Below are positions 24,144 through 36,102 of a stretch of DNA of 64,000 nt, in pieces. A model generated the notes under the pieces. It saw only the letters and a list, made by a program, of their open reading frames with translations, had not been told where the DNA came from and made no database searches. The position numbers and the translations under genes are program-made. Each line of letters opens with the position of its first letter. Positions within the stretch are counted from its first letter, which is position 1. Origin of the DNA: Polytrichum commune (Eukaryota > Streptophyta > Polytrichopsida > Polytrichales > Polytrichaceae). The DNA is taken from positions 6,324,001 through 6,388,000 of the forward strand of contig OX485804.1 in assembly GCA_950295325.1 (NCBI GenBank). Direction: 5' to 3'.

Positions 24144-24662
24144 CTTGTCATGAATTCTTCTTAGTTTAGAATTCCCCTTTGATATCTCACTTTGAGCATG
24201 GCCATTCTGCACTTATTGAGTGCTTGAAGATTGGTGAAGCAACTCTCAACAATTTGAGATTTGAAAGAAGGATTGTGAAGTTTCAAACTCATGGAACCTA
24301 CAAGTTTAAGCTCCCAACTCGAGCTCTAGTGCAAAGGGACCTAGCTTTTGGTTATATCTTTGTTCAAAGTGATAGAGACAACAACATTAAAAGAGGTAGT
24401 CTGCTAGTTACAATGCGTGTATGATTTAGTGTGGCCCACACTATTCATCATCAACAAACATAAATGGTCTTGCAATCAATGGGTGACATAGGACACTTGC
24501 TATATCAGAACAAGTCATGCAAGCCACTCTAATTATCAACATGGCACATCAATTTAAATACCACACGAATTCATATAGATAGATAGACAAATAGATAGAT
24601 AGATAATGTAGCCACGGCAGTTAGACACATGACCATAATTTGCACATGATTGATAATCTTAC
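24144..24662. other. Old thaumatin-locus intergenic sequence
   Basis: Begins with the CACTA target duplication CTT. An 81-codon plus frame (24,179-24,424) has no recognisable domain. 24,490-24,560 resembles 54,445-54,515, part of intron 1 of the intact thaumatin gene, but lies on the other side of exon 2, so the locus is rearranged. A TAGA tetranucleotide run lies at about 24,576-24,606. Confidence 0.4.
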
Positions 24663-24938
24663 CACATTGCTAATGTCATAGGAATCATGGCCTTCGGCAT
24701 TGGTGGTGCTTTCAACCAAATTTGCATGTGGCTTGGCACTGTTCCCGATTGTAGTGTTTGCTCCCTAGTTGGTTGGGAATTCCTAGATGGCACCTCCAGT
24801 CCAAGTAGAGCCCACGTCAAGGGAGTACGAGCCTCCACTAGCACTCAAAGTGTAGCAACCTACGATAGTAGTGTTATTTGCCTTGCACGTATTTAAGTCC
24901 TTGGTGCACAAATCAACAATGTCAATAACAATAGTTGC
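24663..24938 (-). pseudogene. Thaumatin-like protein exon 2, pseudogene
   Basis: Aligns almost without gaps to exon 2 of the intact gene (53,942-54,216). GGSYSLDVGSTW and, at the end, DSYDISNV followed by the GTAAG donor are preserved. Two in-frame TAG codons lie between them (after the segment equivalent to TAGVI and six codons later), so it cannot be translated through. The upstream acceptor has CTATGCA instead of GTGCAG. It probably belongs to the same dead gene as the exon 3 fragment at 9,960-10,240. Confidence 0.88.
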
Positions 24939-25559
24939 ATAGATAATTCAACTAGCTTCAGTACTATCTCTCCAAAACACAACACCTTTACAAGAATGAG
25001 ATGATTAGTGCTCTCTCTATTCACATACATGCAGTGTTGACTATATAAGATATTGCTAACATATCTTGAATTCGTTGGTCACGAGCATGATGAGTATAGA
25101 CTATAACAAATGGTCCTCACAACATGGTAAGCATCACATGTGTTGTGTTGCTATGGATTGTAGCAAAGTTCTTCATGTACAGTATCTAGCACGTAATCAA
25201 CGCTGCTACAAGTACTTTTGGCCCATAGGAAGAGAGCATGAACAAACTATTTTGTGATGATTTTAGAATGGTTTGAGGAAAAAAATTGGTTGCTCAAAAC
25301 ATGTCCATTTACAAGAACGTGGACTGTGAACCCCCCGACCCAAAGACGATGTCCTTGTGCTTTTTGCCTGTACTTACCAATGTGTAGTAGTGGCAGATCG
25401 GATGGATCATCATCATTTTTAAGCTTCCGAACTAAGTTTAACACATGAAGCGCTTCAATAAATTATTATGGGTAGAAGTGCTAACCAGGAACAGAGGTGA
25501 TGATCAACAACGCCAGGTGATCAAACAAACTTAGGGCACCAGCACTTCTCTCATGAAGA
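24939..25559. other. Former intron 1/promoter side of the dead thaumatin copy
   Basis: I cannot find the signal-peptide exon here. The sequence has small frames (25,066-25,257, 25,254-25,448) without recognisable content. Homology to the intact locus resumes at about 25,560. Confidence 0.35.
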
Positions 25560-25945
25560 CATGCCATTGCTTGAGCTTAGCGCCAAAGCTCAAGCTAGCG
25601 ATTACTCAACTTCAGAAGCTACTGTAACAAGTTCACAAACTTCCAGCTCAAGATGTTCTGCGGATTGATTTGAGTGGCAAGTAATTATAAGAATGAGAAG
25701 TGCATCGTTTATGATATTTAGTGCCACGTACACTATTTGCGAAGGGCCTAAACTAGATGCTTAGAGGTCTCAAAGTGTCACGTCCTCTAATTGCCAATTT
25801 GATATTATTTGTCAACATAAGTAATTATTTAAAGTGAACTTTTATTTATGTTATGATATTTAGCGTAGCACATTAAGATACTTGAGATGATAATTTTGCG
25901 TTTCGTATGTAAGGGCAAGATATTATTGAGCATACTAATGGCAAG

Positions 25946-26417
25946 CCCGGGTACGCAACTCCTGTATTATATGGTCCTAATTATAATCACTTATAATGTG
26001 TTTTAGTCCAATATTGAGTGATACAATTTGTTTCAATGCAGGAAACCCTTGTAGCCCTTCTAACAAGGAATCCAAAAATGTAATTATATATAGGAAATGA
26101 ATATATTTTGAAGCATATAATTGTATTAAAAACCTAATTATATGATTTTTTAATACATGTACCATAGGTCAAACTACCCAACTTTTTGGACTTTTTAATA
26201 AAATTTTAACATTGTGAATGAATTATAATTTTAATGGGAGGCTTAATAAATATGCAACCCAACTTTTTTTTCATCTCATTTTATTTAATTTGGTCTTCAC
26301 CCAACTTTTTGATCATTTTAATTTGATGTAATTTGATATAATTTTTACAAAAGCCGTCCTTTAAGCCGTTTTTAATACGATGCCCCCTGCGTATAATATG
26401 GGAGTTGCGTACCCGGG
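25946..26417. mobile_element. 472-bp MITE with 8-bp target duplication
   Basis: Terminal inverted repeats begin CCCGGGTACGCAACTCC at both ends (17 bp perfect, similarity continuing about 12 bp). The direct repeat ATGGCAAG flanks it at 25,938-25,945 and 26,418-26,425. The empty site in copy B (near 55,910-55,922) has a single ATGGGAAG. An 8-bp duplication fits a hAT-like mechanism, but the termini are not a canonical hAT sequence. No coding capacity. Confidence 0.9.
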
Positions 26418-26999
26418 ATGGCAAGTGTCATGTGTTTATAGTTTAGTATATAAGAGGAAGATATTCTTGAGCGTACTAAGGCCAAGTGTCATTTGTGTAC
26501 ACTTTTAGTCAACTTATAGATCATCTTGCAACACAAGCATACACCTCATAACACCTTTGAACATACTCATTCCAAGATATTAGTAAGCGCATTTGAATGC
26601 CAAGTGTCATGAGGTGACACTAATGATGAAGTTGTTGATCATTATCGTAACATAGCATATGCCTCAAAATAGGGTAAGTGACACTATTACACAAGTGACA
26701 CTAATTACCATAAATGAAATACCATAAACGGTGTAGTCGTATGCTTGTGCATGCATCAAGTGTGAAAATGAGCAACATGAAGGAAGTGTAGAGAATTTAT
26801 AGTAGCTGCAATTGACAGTTATCTGTACTACATACAATGACATGAGATGACATAATCTAAAGTTTAAATGACGTCAATACACTTGTTTAAATAGGTATAT
26901 TACAGTATTGATGTTGTCTTTACAGACACTGGCACACATCAGCCAAATTTGGGGGATGGTCAGAGGCTGGAAATTGTGCAGACACGAAGATTTTAAGTA

Positions 27000-27717
27000 A
27001 GGTAGAGGGTGCTTAAACCAACACTTTAAGCTATTGCACATACATATGGCTTTGTGGTTGATATGAAAAATATATATTCATATTAGCCTTTGGGCTATAC
27101 ATAGGTATCAAGAAAGAAAAAATATTTTTAATCTCAATTGACTTTTTGATGAATATTCAAAGTCAAAACTACTAGCTTCTTTAAACCAATTCATAGGCTT
27201 CGTGTATGGCAACCTTGCATATGATGAGGACCCCCACCTTCATTGTCTAGAACCAACACAACATACTTGGATACTAGACCCAAACTACATCAAAGCTCAA
27301 GTAGTAATTGTACACAAAGCCACACGGCTACCTTCATGATCCCTCCCGGTTCTCTTGCAAAATCATCACCTTGCATCCCCAGATCTGACCCCCTTGCATC
27401 CCGGGAAATGGCCCTTTTGTGCTTTGTGGGCCTACCTTCTTGGCGTTGTGAATAGAATGGCTAGAATAGGCATTGACAAGCCACCCTAATCCCACCTTGA
27501 ACCAACCCGAGATAGAGTGGAGCCCATTACCTACCCCACATGAAGGTCCTGGAGGCCGCTATGAGGTGGCATCACTAATGGCACCTAAAATTGTCACTCC
27601 GTGGGCCTAGACACTCTACACCGCTGGGCACGGTTCAAGGTTGTAGAGTGTTGACAATGGGAAGGCGTTTATAGGTGTTGGTTTTGGATGGGGTGTTGGT
27701 TTTAGCACCCTCTACCT
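27000..27717. mobile_element. 718-bp TA-flanked inverted-repeat element
   Basis: Ends are AGGTAGAGGGTGC with inverted copies at both sides, similarity extending about 12 bp further (TAAACCAACAC). It is flanked by TA (26,998-26,999 and 27,718-27,719). Copy B (57,365-57,371) shows the empty site AAGTACATAGG with one TA. TA duplication suggests a Tc1/mariner-type or related non-autonomous element. The short plus frame 27,243-27,455 is not recognisable. Confidence 0.85.
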
Positions 27718-27796
27718 TACATAGGGATGGCAACGCTGAAAGGTGAAATTCTCATTGAATCGTCACTGTAATGTGCTTCCTTGTTCATCTTTTTAG

Positions 27797-28069
27797 ATGC
27801 CGGAATATAACTCTTACTTAGGATCTGAATGGTCTCAACCAATAAAAGACTGCCATGTGGCAAAAGCGCAAGAATATTTGATTATTGAACGTCGAAGGAG
27901 GAAGCACTCTAGGGTAGTATGTTTGTGGAAATCTGCAGAGTCTAGACATGCAACATTGACATATGTGTGCAGATGTCAGCTTACCTTGCAAAGGGTAGCC
28001 AGACTTAACAACCTGTGGCCGATGCAGACTGTCTGGAATCTCACTTTGTTTGACAACACTTTGACATAG
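27797..28069 (+). CDS. Conserved 90-codon frame of unknown function, copy A
   Basis: Starts MPEYNSYLGSEW; the identical frame with few changes recurs at 57,444-57,716. Internal basic patch RRRRKHSR. The last 20 residues differ between copies because of a small indel. I do not recognise the family. It may be only a frame preserved by recent duplication, with no evidence of expression, and the minus-strand frame at 27,818-28,108 is equally open. Confidence 0.2.
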   Translation: MPEYNSYLGSEWSQPIKDCHVAKAQEYLIIERRRRKHSRVVCLWKSAESRHATLTYVCRCQLTLQRVARLNNLWPMQTVWNLTLFDNTLT

Positions 28070-28748
28070 AGGTTCAAATGGGATTGAGGCATCTATAACT
28101 GATAACATTTGAGGGTTTGCATTTGTTTAGGAGGAGTAATAGCCAAGGATGGTTCTTCTTGCAAAGAGCAACAAATTCTAAGGAGATTGCAATTTTTTTT
28201 TAAACAAATTCATGTATATGGAAATTGTTACAAATTTGTGAAGCGGTAGAGTTTAGGGGACACATAGTTAATTTATAGGTTAACTCATAACCGCACATCA
28301 AAATGTTAATTATTGATTGCAACAATTGTCAAAAACTCTTATGAGGGTAATCAATCACAAGTTGCCACCACCACATAAACCTTAACTCTATTTGCTTAGA
28401 AGATATAGATCTCATGCATGTTGTTATTACAAGTACCCTAGTGAGTGGTTAAATGGACCTAGTTGACTATGGATGTCTCAACCGTAGCTTGTGACCAAGT
28501 GAGTCATGGCGAACCACCTGAAAACTAGTATCACAGTCTCCTGATGTATTGTAGATATCATGCCATGTCATATTAGTTGACTATTGCAATCAAAATATTT
28601 TAGGCATAAACATTTACAATATTACAAACAAACAATTGTAGATATCATTTTTTTATTTTATGGAATGCATTAGCATGATGCTTGGGGGTGGGTGGACTCT
28701 TCATACCCCATACAAATTAAGGTGAGTATAGAAAGGGATATTTTTGGG

Positions 28749-29001
28749 CTTGGGGTTCGTGATGTCTATGTAAACTCATGCATTGTGGATGAAGGGGCTC
28801 TAGTAAAAAAAAGTCCCCTACATGGTTGAGGGCTGATGCATCCCAACTAGATTCCACTACATAAATTTGGGGTCTCTAATGTTATTTTTGGAGTTAAAAC
28901 ATCTAGAAATTAGCCATTTACTAGCTATAATGTAATTCACTACGGTTATCCTCCACAATGGAAGAGTTTACATGGACACCACGAATCCCTTGTGGTATCA
29001 T
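28749..29001. repeat. Small inverted-repeat element, copy 1
   Basis: The left end has GGTTCGTGATGTCTATGTAA and the right end its inverse (TTACATGGACACCACGAATC), separated by about 200 bp. A second copy lies at about 30,399-30,660 and a third at 58,430-58,680 (the duplicate of this one). A MITE family with about 35-bp ends is likely; the target duplication is not clear. Confidence 0.6.
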
Positions 29002-29159
29002 TGAAGGCATTAGCATACACATCATATATGAAGGAGAGAGATAATTTTAATATTTATTAATATTTTTTTGAGGACAAGATAGATGTAATAAAGGAGGCCC
29101 CAACATTTAGAGAAAAAAAATGACAATACTTGTGTTAATTTCATCCAATATAAAATTTC

Positions 29160-29420
29160 ACCCATTACAAGGTAGATGTGCCTAATTTGGTTACTTCTCT
29201 CAAATTGACACCCATATTTGAGTGGTATGTGGTTAGGTGTGGCTCCAAGAATAAAATTGACCAAAAAGACTCATGTGCAAATGAGATTGGACTACATGCT
29301 CAAAATATGATAACCATTATGAGCTCAATTGAATCAACATGATTGGGGGGGATCTATATGGCTGCTTAAAGAACATGAGATTCTTCACTTTGATATTGAA
29401 TGAGAATGCTCCTATGAGCT
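29160..29420. repeat. Dispersed repeat related to 1,290-1,460
   Basis: Shares AAGGTAGATGTGCCTAATTTGGTTACTTCTC-type order with the copy near the left end of the window. The homology to duplication copy B ends where this begins. Confidence 0.5.
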
Positions 29421-30398
29421 CCTCAAAGTATGAGGAAAGTGGTTATGGCATTGATTTGGATTTGCTTACCATCTCACACTAATCAAGTGTTTCATATCCC
29501 AAGAGATTCAAGTGGGCTAGTTGGAAAATGTAAATATTTAAGACACAACTACTTTAGTCCAATCTCATCGTAACATATGTTATTATGTTGTTCAAATCCC
29601 TTGTGCGTTCTTGGTGTCTTGTTAATAAATTCCAAGCACTATGAGGAGCTTTCATAACATTATGAATTCAACTGTTATTGGCCATAATTCCTTTCTAATA
29701 ATATTAGTGACAATGCTTCACTTGAGTTTATTAGGCGGAATATAATGGTAAGAGAGAATAAGCATGATATAGTTCCAAATATCTGACTATCTGACTTATT
29801 CCCGGTTCCACCCGGCCTATAGTCATAGTTTGACAATGTTGCGTTGTCATATACTACTAATAACCACTTGAAAGAGAAAGAGATGTCCAATTAAGACTTG
29901 AGCCACCACATCATCAACATAAGGTGGCACAATACAACAACATTTCTCAATTGTGAAAACACAGTTATAGTCAGTACACTAAATATGATATCTAGTGTCT
30001 CCAATTTTGATTGTCTTGCTCAATACTAATTGTAATCCGCCGTGTAGTGTCACCAACACTTAATGTTAACCCAACATTATTTGTCATTCCTTGTAAATTT
30101 TTTGGCGGGATTATAGATTTACAATTTTGCAACTACTTGTCACTTACCAAGTGATTTTTCATCCAAATTCCAATCATCCATGACAATATTTCATCACAAG
30201 TTGCTAACAAGAGAAAAGGTAGGGCTTTTGGCGAATGGATGAACTCATCCATCATCTATGCTAATATTTGTTCACTTGTTCATAAGAAGCGTCATCCCAA
30301 ATTTTACCATAGTGACACAAAATACCCTTCGAAACTATGTGTCATATTTAGTGTAGTATTCTACTGGTACATCGGCTCTCCACTGCTGAATTTTGAGG
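29421..30398. other. Intergenic, nothing recognised
   Basis: AT-rich, with only short frames. A GATATCTAGTGT motif near 29,990 recurs near 45,915 in the foldback repeat of the large element. Confidence 0.4.
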
Positions 30399-30660
30399 GC
30401 TTGGGATTCGTGACATCTACATTAAGCTCATCCACTGTGGATGAAGGGGCCCCAGTGAAAAAAATTAAAATAAAATGTCTTACAATATTGAGAGCCGACT
30501 TATTTTAATTCGATTGCACTAAACTAATTCTGGTCTTTGACTCTATTCCCGGAGTCGATGTATCTAAAACTAGTTAATCACATGTTACATTATAATTCAC
30601 TGCATTTTCTCCTTCAGAATGGATAAGTTTTCGCAGACACCACGAATTCCTAAGCCAATA
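30399..30660. repeat. Small inverted-repeat element, copy 2
   Basis: GGATTCGTGACATCTACATT at the left is inverted at the right as CAGACACCACGAATTCC, with GTGGATGAAGGGG shared with copy 1. It is more diverged than the 28,749 and 58,430 copies. Confidence 0.55.
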
Positions 30661-32369
30661 TTGAGGACAGTCATACCTGGTGGTGCAGTCAAAGGAACGA
30701 TTTTGAGAAATTTGAAAGCCTTGGATAAGTCATGATCGTGTTTTTGGGGAAAATTGCGACGCTTGGCATTGACAAATATGTGCAGATGGATGTGCCCAAG
30801 AACCATTTCAAAACTCACTGTTTATGAATCCCAAACATGGCCGATTGTCATGCAAATATATACGTGTACCTGACTTGGGTTTCTAGAGTCTCTTGAGGTG
30901 CCGACAGATTGACCAAGACCATACCCAATTTGGCCAATATTGGATCCAGTTTATCATGAAAGTTGTACTGTGGAAACAATGGAAACGATTGTTGAATAAG
31001 TTGGCAATTGCAATCTCAGTATTAAATTAATGTCATTTTGATTTAGGTGTTGAAGTACTGTAATGTTAGGGCATGAATTTGGGGGTATTCAGGGAGTAAA
31101 CATTGATCATGTTGAGGTCATCAATCAACACTAAAGATTCAGTGTGGGTATAGTCCTGTTCTGACCGTACTTTAGTCATTCTATAATTTGCTGTTCTCTG
31201 TACCAGCTCGTTCGTGTGTCTGTAGGATTGATCCACCGGAGAGTCACTCTGAACTCTGTAATATCATGCTTCCAGCAACCGAAGTGCATGTGATATGAAG
31301 GAGTTTTTTAGTGTGGCATGTGACATAATAGAGCAACACAAAGTTAATGTTGGAATAATGACAACGTGTTGCGTGCAAGTGTGTGGTTTGAATTTTTTGG
31401 TGGTTTTTTCAATGTCAAAATACGTGATATATGGGACGGACATGTGATAACAAGGAGTGAGATTTAAACTTAGAACATCCGTTCCCTAGGTTTTGGGATA
31501 TAAGAGAAGGAGTGACATTATTAAGGTTCATAGTAGAGAGTTTAAAGTGTATTTCAAGGATATTTGTGAGGTGTTATCATGTGGTTGTCTTTGTTTGACA
31601 ATCCTACCTTTTCTCTTTTTGTATCCAATTCTCGACAAAGCACATTCCTTGTCATATTTACATTTAGCTTTAATGACCCACAATCTCTACACTTGATAAT
31701 CTACGGAACCGACAAACGTTCTTATCGTGCAACCTTTTGAACCTTGAAGCACATGCTTTCATGATTGACAAAGTGGCGTATTCAATCAAAACCATATAAA
31801 TCCAACTAGAAGAAGATTCCAATGCATGTTACATATTTCACCTTCACCTTTTATTGTACTACTTTGGTACTACCTTTCATTTTAGTTCAAACATAGATGT
31901 GTACTATAGGCATCAATGCCGAGTGGTCAAGAGTAAACAACCCTCTCAACATTAGTTGAAAGACCCAAACTCCAATTTCCATCATCCTATCCCTATCACT
32001 CCATGGGAAGTACAAAGTAAGTTGCATCATGTAAATTTCTTGTGACCACGAGTTGATGTTCTTGGAACTGTGGGGATTTTGTTTCCCTATACTTGCTGTC
32101 TTGGGTGTAGTAAATACTTCACCCTAATAATTTATTGCCCATTCGTCTCGAAGTCACATGTGACCTTGATCTAGGTGTTAGGTTGGTTTGAAATAGTGAT
32201 CCTTGGGCTCTGCATAGTAATCACTGATTTCATCCTCCCAATTGGTGGCTGTTGTGGAGTTTTACCTGAACGTAGATGGGTGTCTTGTGCAATTCTCACC
32301 CTCGTTTTCTGGTTGTGGTGAGGCTAATTAATTAGAGCAACTGTGCGTTATCAATAGTAATACAGAAGT
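30661..32369. other. Intergenic, nothing supported
   Basis: Small frames on both strands (for example minus 30,597-30,818 and plus 31,493-31,696) show no family I know. No repeat or RNA gene is supported. Confidence 0.4.
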
Positions 32370-32990
32370 ATGTTGCCGGGTCCTTTGACCAAGCCTGTTA
32401 CATTGTGGACTAAATTAGTTTGCTCACATATATATGAGACTTTGTCCATGGAAGAAGAGACTTTGTGGCGAATCGAGGGCAGCTTCAAATTTCTTACCCG
32501 AGTCCTGACAGGGATGGAGTTTCAGGTGCAATGCAAGGTTGCCACATGGCAGTCGTCCAGAAGAATGAAGACATCATGAAAGTAACCAAAGCACGTTAAA
32601 ACATGGGAAGTGAGTGCTGTGAAGACTTGTGGCAACTGCACTTTAAGAAGCGACTGAAACTTGCAACAACTAACAACGTACACAGTGCTTTTGTTGCACC
32701 ACTATTGTGTGAGTCTGCATGGGTTGACTCTTTCAAACCAGTCCAACCTGTGTCCGGGAAGAACTGGCGGTTAGTTACAGAGGAACCGGTTGAGTTTGAA
32801 AGATAACCTGTTGAAGTTGGAGACTTCAGGAGAAAAACCAGATCAATTAAGAGGAATCTATGGAATATACCTCAAATGAATAAAGCAAAGTCGGAAGATG
32901 TCAACATGTAACCAATTGGATTTAGAATCATTCGGATCTTGACCGACTATGCCCAAAAACTTCCTGGGCACTAACTCAAACTCTCCATTG
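32370..32990 (+). pseudogene. Decayed coding-like or transposon fragment of unknown family
   Basis: Two short plus frames (32,370-32,579 starting MLPGPLTKPV and 32,603-32,806 starting MGSECCEDLW) have a protein-like composition but no recognisable domain. The distal part (about 32,750-32,975) is homologous, in inverted orientation, to the 226-bp insertion at 57,125-57,350, so at least that part belongs to a mobile-element family. Confidence 0.35.
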
Positions 32991-34270
32991 CATCTCCAGT
33001 CTCACTCTTGAGAGGCTTTCTAAGTCTGGTACTCCGCGTCATAAGGATCATGAAATGGTGTGGCATTGCATGTCAGATAATTGTTAGCCAACGGTTAAGA
33101 TAGCTCTTACAAAATATGCCAAACATTCACATTGAAATTTTCACATTTTCCCCACATCTGTAGGATACACTTATTACTTTGTATCCCAACACCTAGCGCT
33201 TGGGGGGGGGGGGGGAGGGGGTGTGGGTTTGCACCTTACAGGGTCAATGTTACAGATTTATTGGTGTCAATTTACTAATGTTAATGAAGGCAAGTATTAT
33301 AAAATTAATGTGGGTCACATTGAATTACAATCCATATTAATTAGAGAAAACAATGTATTTTTAGGAGATTAAGTTTGGTACACATGAACCAACTATATTT
33401 CGTAGTAGTTGGGAATTATGTTTTCAAGTTTCAACTTAGATCTCTTACGAAACCAACCCTTAACAACAAACATTTATAAAACTCTTCAAAAGCTAAGATC
33501 TTCTTGTGGGCACGACTTTTCTCTAATGCATATTGAACCTAGTATAATAGAATTTAGAAGTATATCATAGTTTGCTACAAAGGAATGTGATATCAAGCAA
33601 AGGTAGCTATCAACTAATGTATAGTTTTTACCACTTTCATCAATGGTACTTGATTTTGTGAATACATTGAATAATTTTTTGGCCCTATACTGAAGTGATT
33701 TTGGAAGTTGTCTATGAAATATATAATGTCAGCATTGTGGTGTATAGAACCATTAGCCATCATATGTCATATATGTATTGTGCGCCAATACCCTATAGTT
33801 GTGCTAATGGTAAATTATTTTTGTTTATCATTCAGGGGACAAGGTGACTAATCTAATAACGAAATTGATGTGGACTTACTAGATTAACTAACTAGTTGAG
33901 TAGTCTACTAGGCTAATTGGTTTGCTAGCGTGGAGCGTTTGTTTTGGTTAAATATTTATCCAGTATGGGACAAGAATAAACCCTCATTAGATTAGATGAA
34001 TGTAATATTCACATACATAGCGGATGTGAGTTTGTTACAAATAAAATGATAAATATAACCCTCATAAGTGTTTATGGGGCCTAAGCCTATATCAATGCCT
34101 AAGGGTGATGGAATGGATGTGGTTGAGTACAAGAGTATAGACCACCAATTCCTACAACATGCACATATATCAATGCCCAAGGTTGGAAAAAACCTGCAAT
34201 CCAAGATGAATACAATATTTTTAGAATCAACAATCCATGTTCAAGCAACATACTTTCTCCTTGAAGCATG
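32991..34270. other. Intergenic AT-rich stretch
   Basis: No gene. A G-rich run of about 25 bases lies near 33,199-33,225. Otherwise featureless to me. Confidence 0.4.
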
Positions 34271-34275
34271 AAGTT

Positions 34276-34615
34276 GGTTAAACCAAAATCTTGATAATTT
34301 TGTAGTCTCAACATCAAAACAATTTTTGGGCATATTTCTAGTACTGTGAAAAATGTTCTAGAGGCACTACAAGCATCATTTGAACACCACTTGTAAAAAT
34401 TTAAATAAGGTTGGGACCAAATTTGAATTGCCCAAAATCTTGATATTCATGGTCTTGGCATCAACAAAACAAATTTCCATTTTTGTGAACATATTTTGTA
34501 AACCCTTGGAAACCTTGCAACTTGCAAGTGTGATACTAAGGTCCTTTGAAACCAACCTAAAATGCAATTTTTTTGGTATTTTTAGTCTCGACACCGCCAC
34601 AACAACTTTTCATTT
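34276..34615. repeat. Degenerate tandem repeat, left flank of the large element
   Basis: At least three diverged units share AAAATCTTGATA, a TAGTCTC/GGTCTTGG-ACATCAAAACAA segment and a CATTTT segment. The same family continues right of the element (52,315-52,640). Joining the two flanks with a single ATTT restores the repeat register, which marks this as the pre-existing target. Confidence 0.7.
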
Positions 34616-34643
34616 AACACTATATTCGTTAAATTGAGACTTT
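34616..34643 (+). repeat. Left terminal inverted repeat of the large element
   Basis: 28 bp, reading AACACTATATTCGTTAAATT then GAGACTTT. It is exactly inverted at 52,287-52,314. A second GAGAC follows 14 bases further in. Confidence 0.9.
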
Positions 34644-34739
34644 TTGGGCATTTTGAGACATTCATAGAAATAAGAACAAGGATAAATGGAACACATATTG
34701 GTGAAAGTTGTAAGATGCAAACACTTTGAAGCGGGTGTT

Positions 34740-35010
34740 TAGACCAAGAACCCCATTAATAACTCATATTTGTGATGGTTTAGGGTGGGCAATCGAAACC
34801 TTAGACCAAATTGAAGGGGACATCTTAAAACATTCATATTAATGCACACAAAATATGAGAGCTTGTATGAATATGGTTTAGGTAGGGCAATCCAAACCAT
34901 AGATCTTATTGAAGGGAAAATCTTAAAACATTCATATTAATGCACACAATAAGGCACTCCAAACCTTAGACCATATTGAAGGCAAAATCATGTGACACTT
35001 ATATTATTGC
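34740..35010. repeat. Left subterminal direct repeats of about 110 bp
   Basis: Three partial copies of a unit with GGGCAATC-AAACC, TAGA-C-ATTGAAGG and CTTAAAACATTCATATTAAT then GCACACAA lie just inside the left end, as is common for transposase binding regions. Confidence 0.65.
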
Positions 35011-35129
35011 AAAAAAAACATACAAAGTATGGCACGTAAAATGCATAGCATGCTAACACCACACATCCATTGGATAGTGCGACCCAAAATGTTCTTGCCT
35101 ATGGCCCACAACCCTACGCCTACTATGGA

Positions 35130-35937
35130 CTATCTAGCCTCGGAGACTACCTCTTTTTCTTTTGCTTCATTTTCTTTTGCTTTTTTTTCTTTTGCCTCTT
35201 TTTCTTTTGCTGCGGCTTCTTTTGCTCGCATTGCTTCAACATTCCTGAAAATCTCCGCCCCGCGACTATAGCCATTCTTGGGGTGACCGCCATCAAAAAC
35301 ACATTTTGGATTCCGTCGGCCGCCCGAATTATACGACGAAGAATTCGAATACGATGAAGTGGACTGTCTTGCATTTCTGGTCATGGAGTAGAAACGCTCC
35401 AACTCGACGGACGCACTAGCCCGCATAGGTTTACGGGTGGGAGCAACCTGCAACGCGTCAATGCAAGAACACATGTGTTAGTTTAGGGAGGAAGACCCAA
35501 ACGTGTCACACGTTCAATTTTTAAGTGCGGGATGATTGTAATGCGCGGTTAACCATGTTTTGGGGGGGGGGGGGGGGGTTCACCTTGTCACCGGGGGCGT
35601 TCCCGTCGGAGTTGGCGAGGAGGGGCAAGGCGTCCCGCAAAGGGATAGGAAGGGTGCCACTCTTCGTGGGCCGAGCGTCCATCCGCAGCCGCCGTTGAGG
35701 TGTAATACTGCCGCCGGGCCGAGAGGGGGACGTCCGGACGCATTTGCGATTTATGCCCTTGAGCGGCGACGGGGACGGAGATGGCCGGAAGATTTGCTTG
35801 GGTGGGGGGCTATCGACGACGCCGGCGTCGATAGGCTCCTTGGAGTAGTCGATGGTGGACGCGGCATCGTAGACGGTCTCGTAGAAGAAGCTCCCCAACT
35901 CTGACTCGCTGACGATGTCAATCGAGGGCTCCAAACG
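35130..35937 (-). CDS. Two further exons, probable 3' part of the ParB/MTase/HAD gene or a separate small gene
   Basis: Exon 35937-35584 (118 codons, starts RLEPSIDIVSESELG after TTTTGCTCCAG) and exon 35447-35130 (105 codons plus stop, starts VAPTRKPMRAS after GCGTTGCAG) are both flanked by good splice sites and are phase 0, like every junction of the upstream gene. The second exon ends in a charged coil (AKEKEAKEKKAKENEAKEKE). However, the upstream HAD exon ends at its own stop (36,103). Joining would need an alternative donor such as CCC/GTAAAC about 100 bp before that stop. No known domain. A run of about 18 G bases spans the donor side at about 35,561-35,578. Confidence 0.5.
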
Positions 35938-36037
35938 CTGGAGCAAAAAAGGAAACGAAACAAAACCCAAGGGAGGAGGGTTTGATAGAGCGCGTGAAAA
36001 TCAAGATACATATGAAGCATATATTACACAAAATGAA

Positions 36038-36090
36038 CGGGCGCGCGCGCACACACACACACACACACATACATACATACACATACAAAC
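36038..36090. repeat. (GC)n(AC)n(ATAC)n microsatellite
   Basis: Alternating purine-pyrimidine run GCGCGCGC followed by ACACAC and ACATACATAC, between the HAD exon and the next exon. Such runs can adopt Z-DNA, but no function is shown. Confidence 0.85.
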
Positions 36091-36102
36091 ACACGTAGTG
36101 TC

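Larger units (their letters stand above)
25560..29160. repeat. Segmental duplication, copy A
   Basis: Collinear with 55,550-58,850 at high identity: it starts AAGCTCAAGCTAGCGATTAC, includes GATGGCAACGCTGAAAGGTG, and ends around CAATATAAAATTTCACCCATT. Relative to copy B it has two extra insertions (25,946-26,417 and 27,000-27,717) and lacks two (56,228-56,869 and 57,125-57,350). With the thaumatin exons to its left, the duplication likely covered the whole thaumatin locus plus downstream DNA. Confidence 0.9.

Noticed and set aside
24179-24424. 81-codon plus frame beside the CACTA right end
   Set aside because: No recognisable family, lies in rearranged intron-like sequence, no splice or promoter context.
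31909-31990. tRNA-like A box (GCCGAGTGGTCAAGAG)
   Set aside because: No B box of GGTTCGAAT type, no cloverleaf or acceptor stem; at most a decayed tRNA-derived SINE head.
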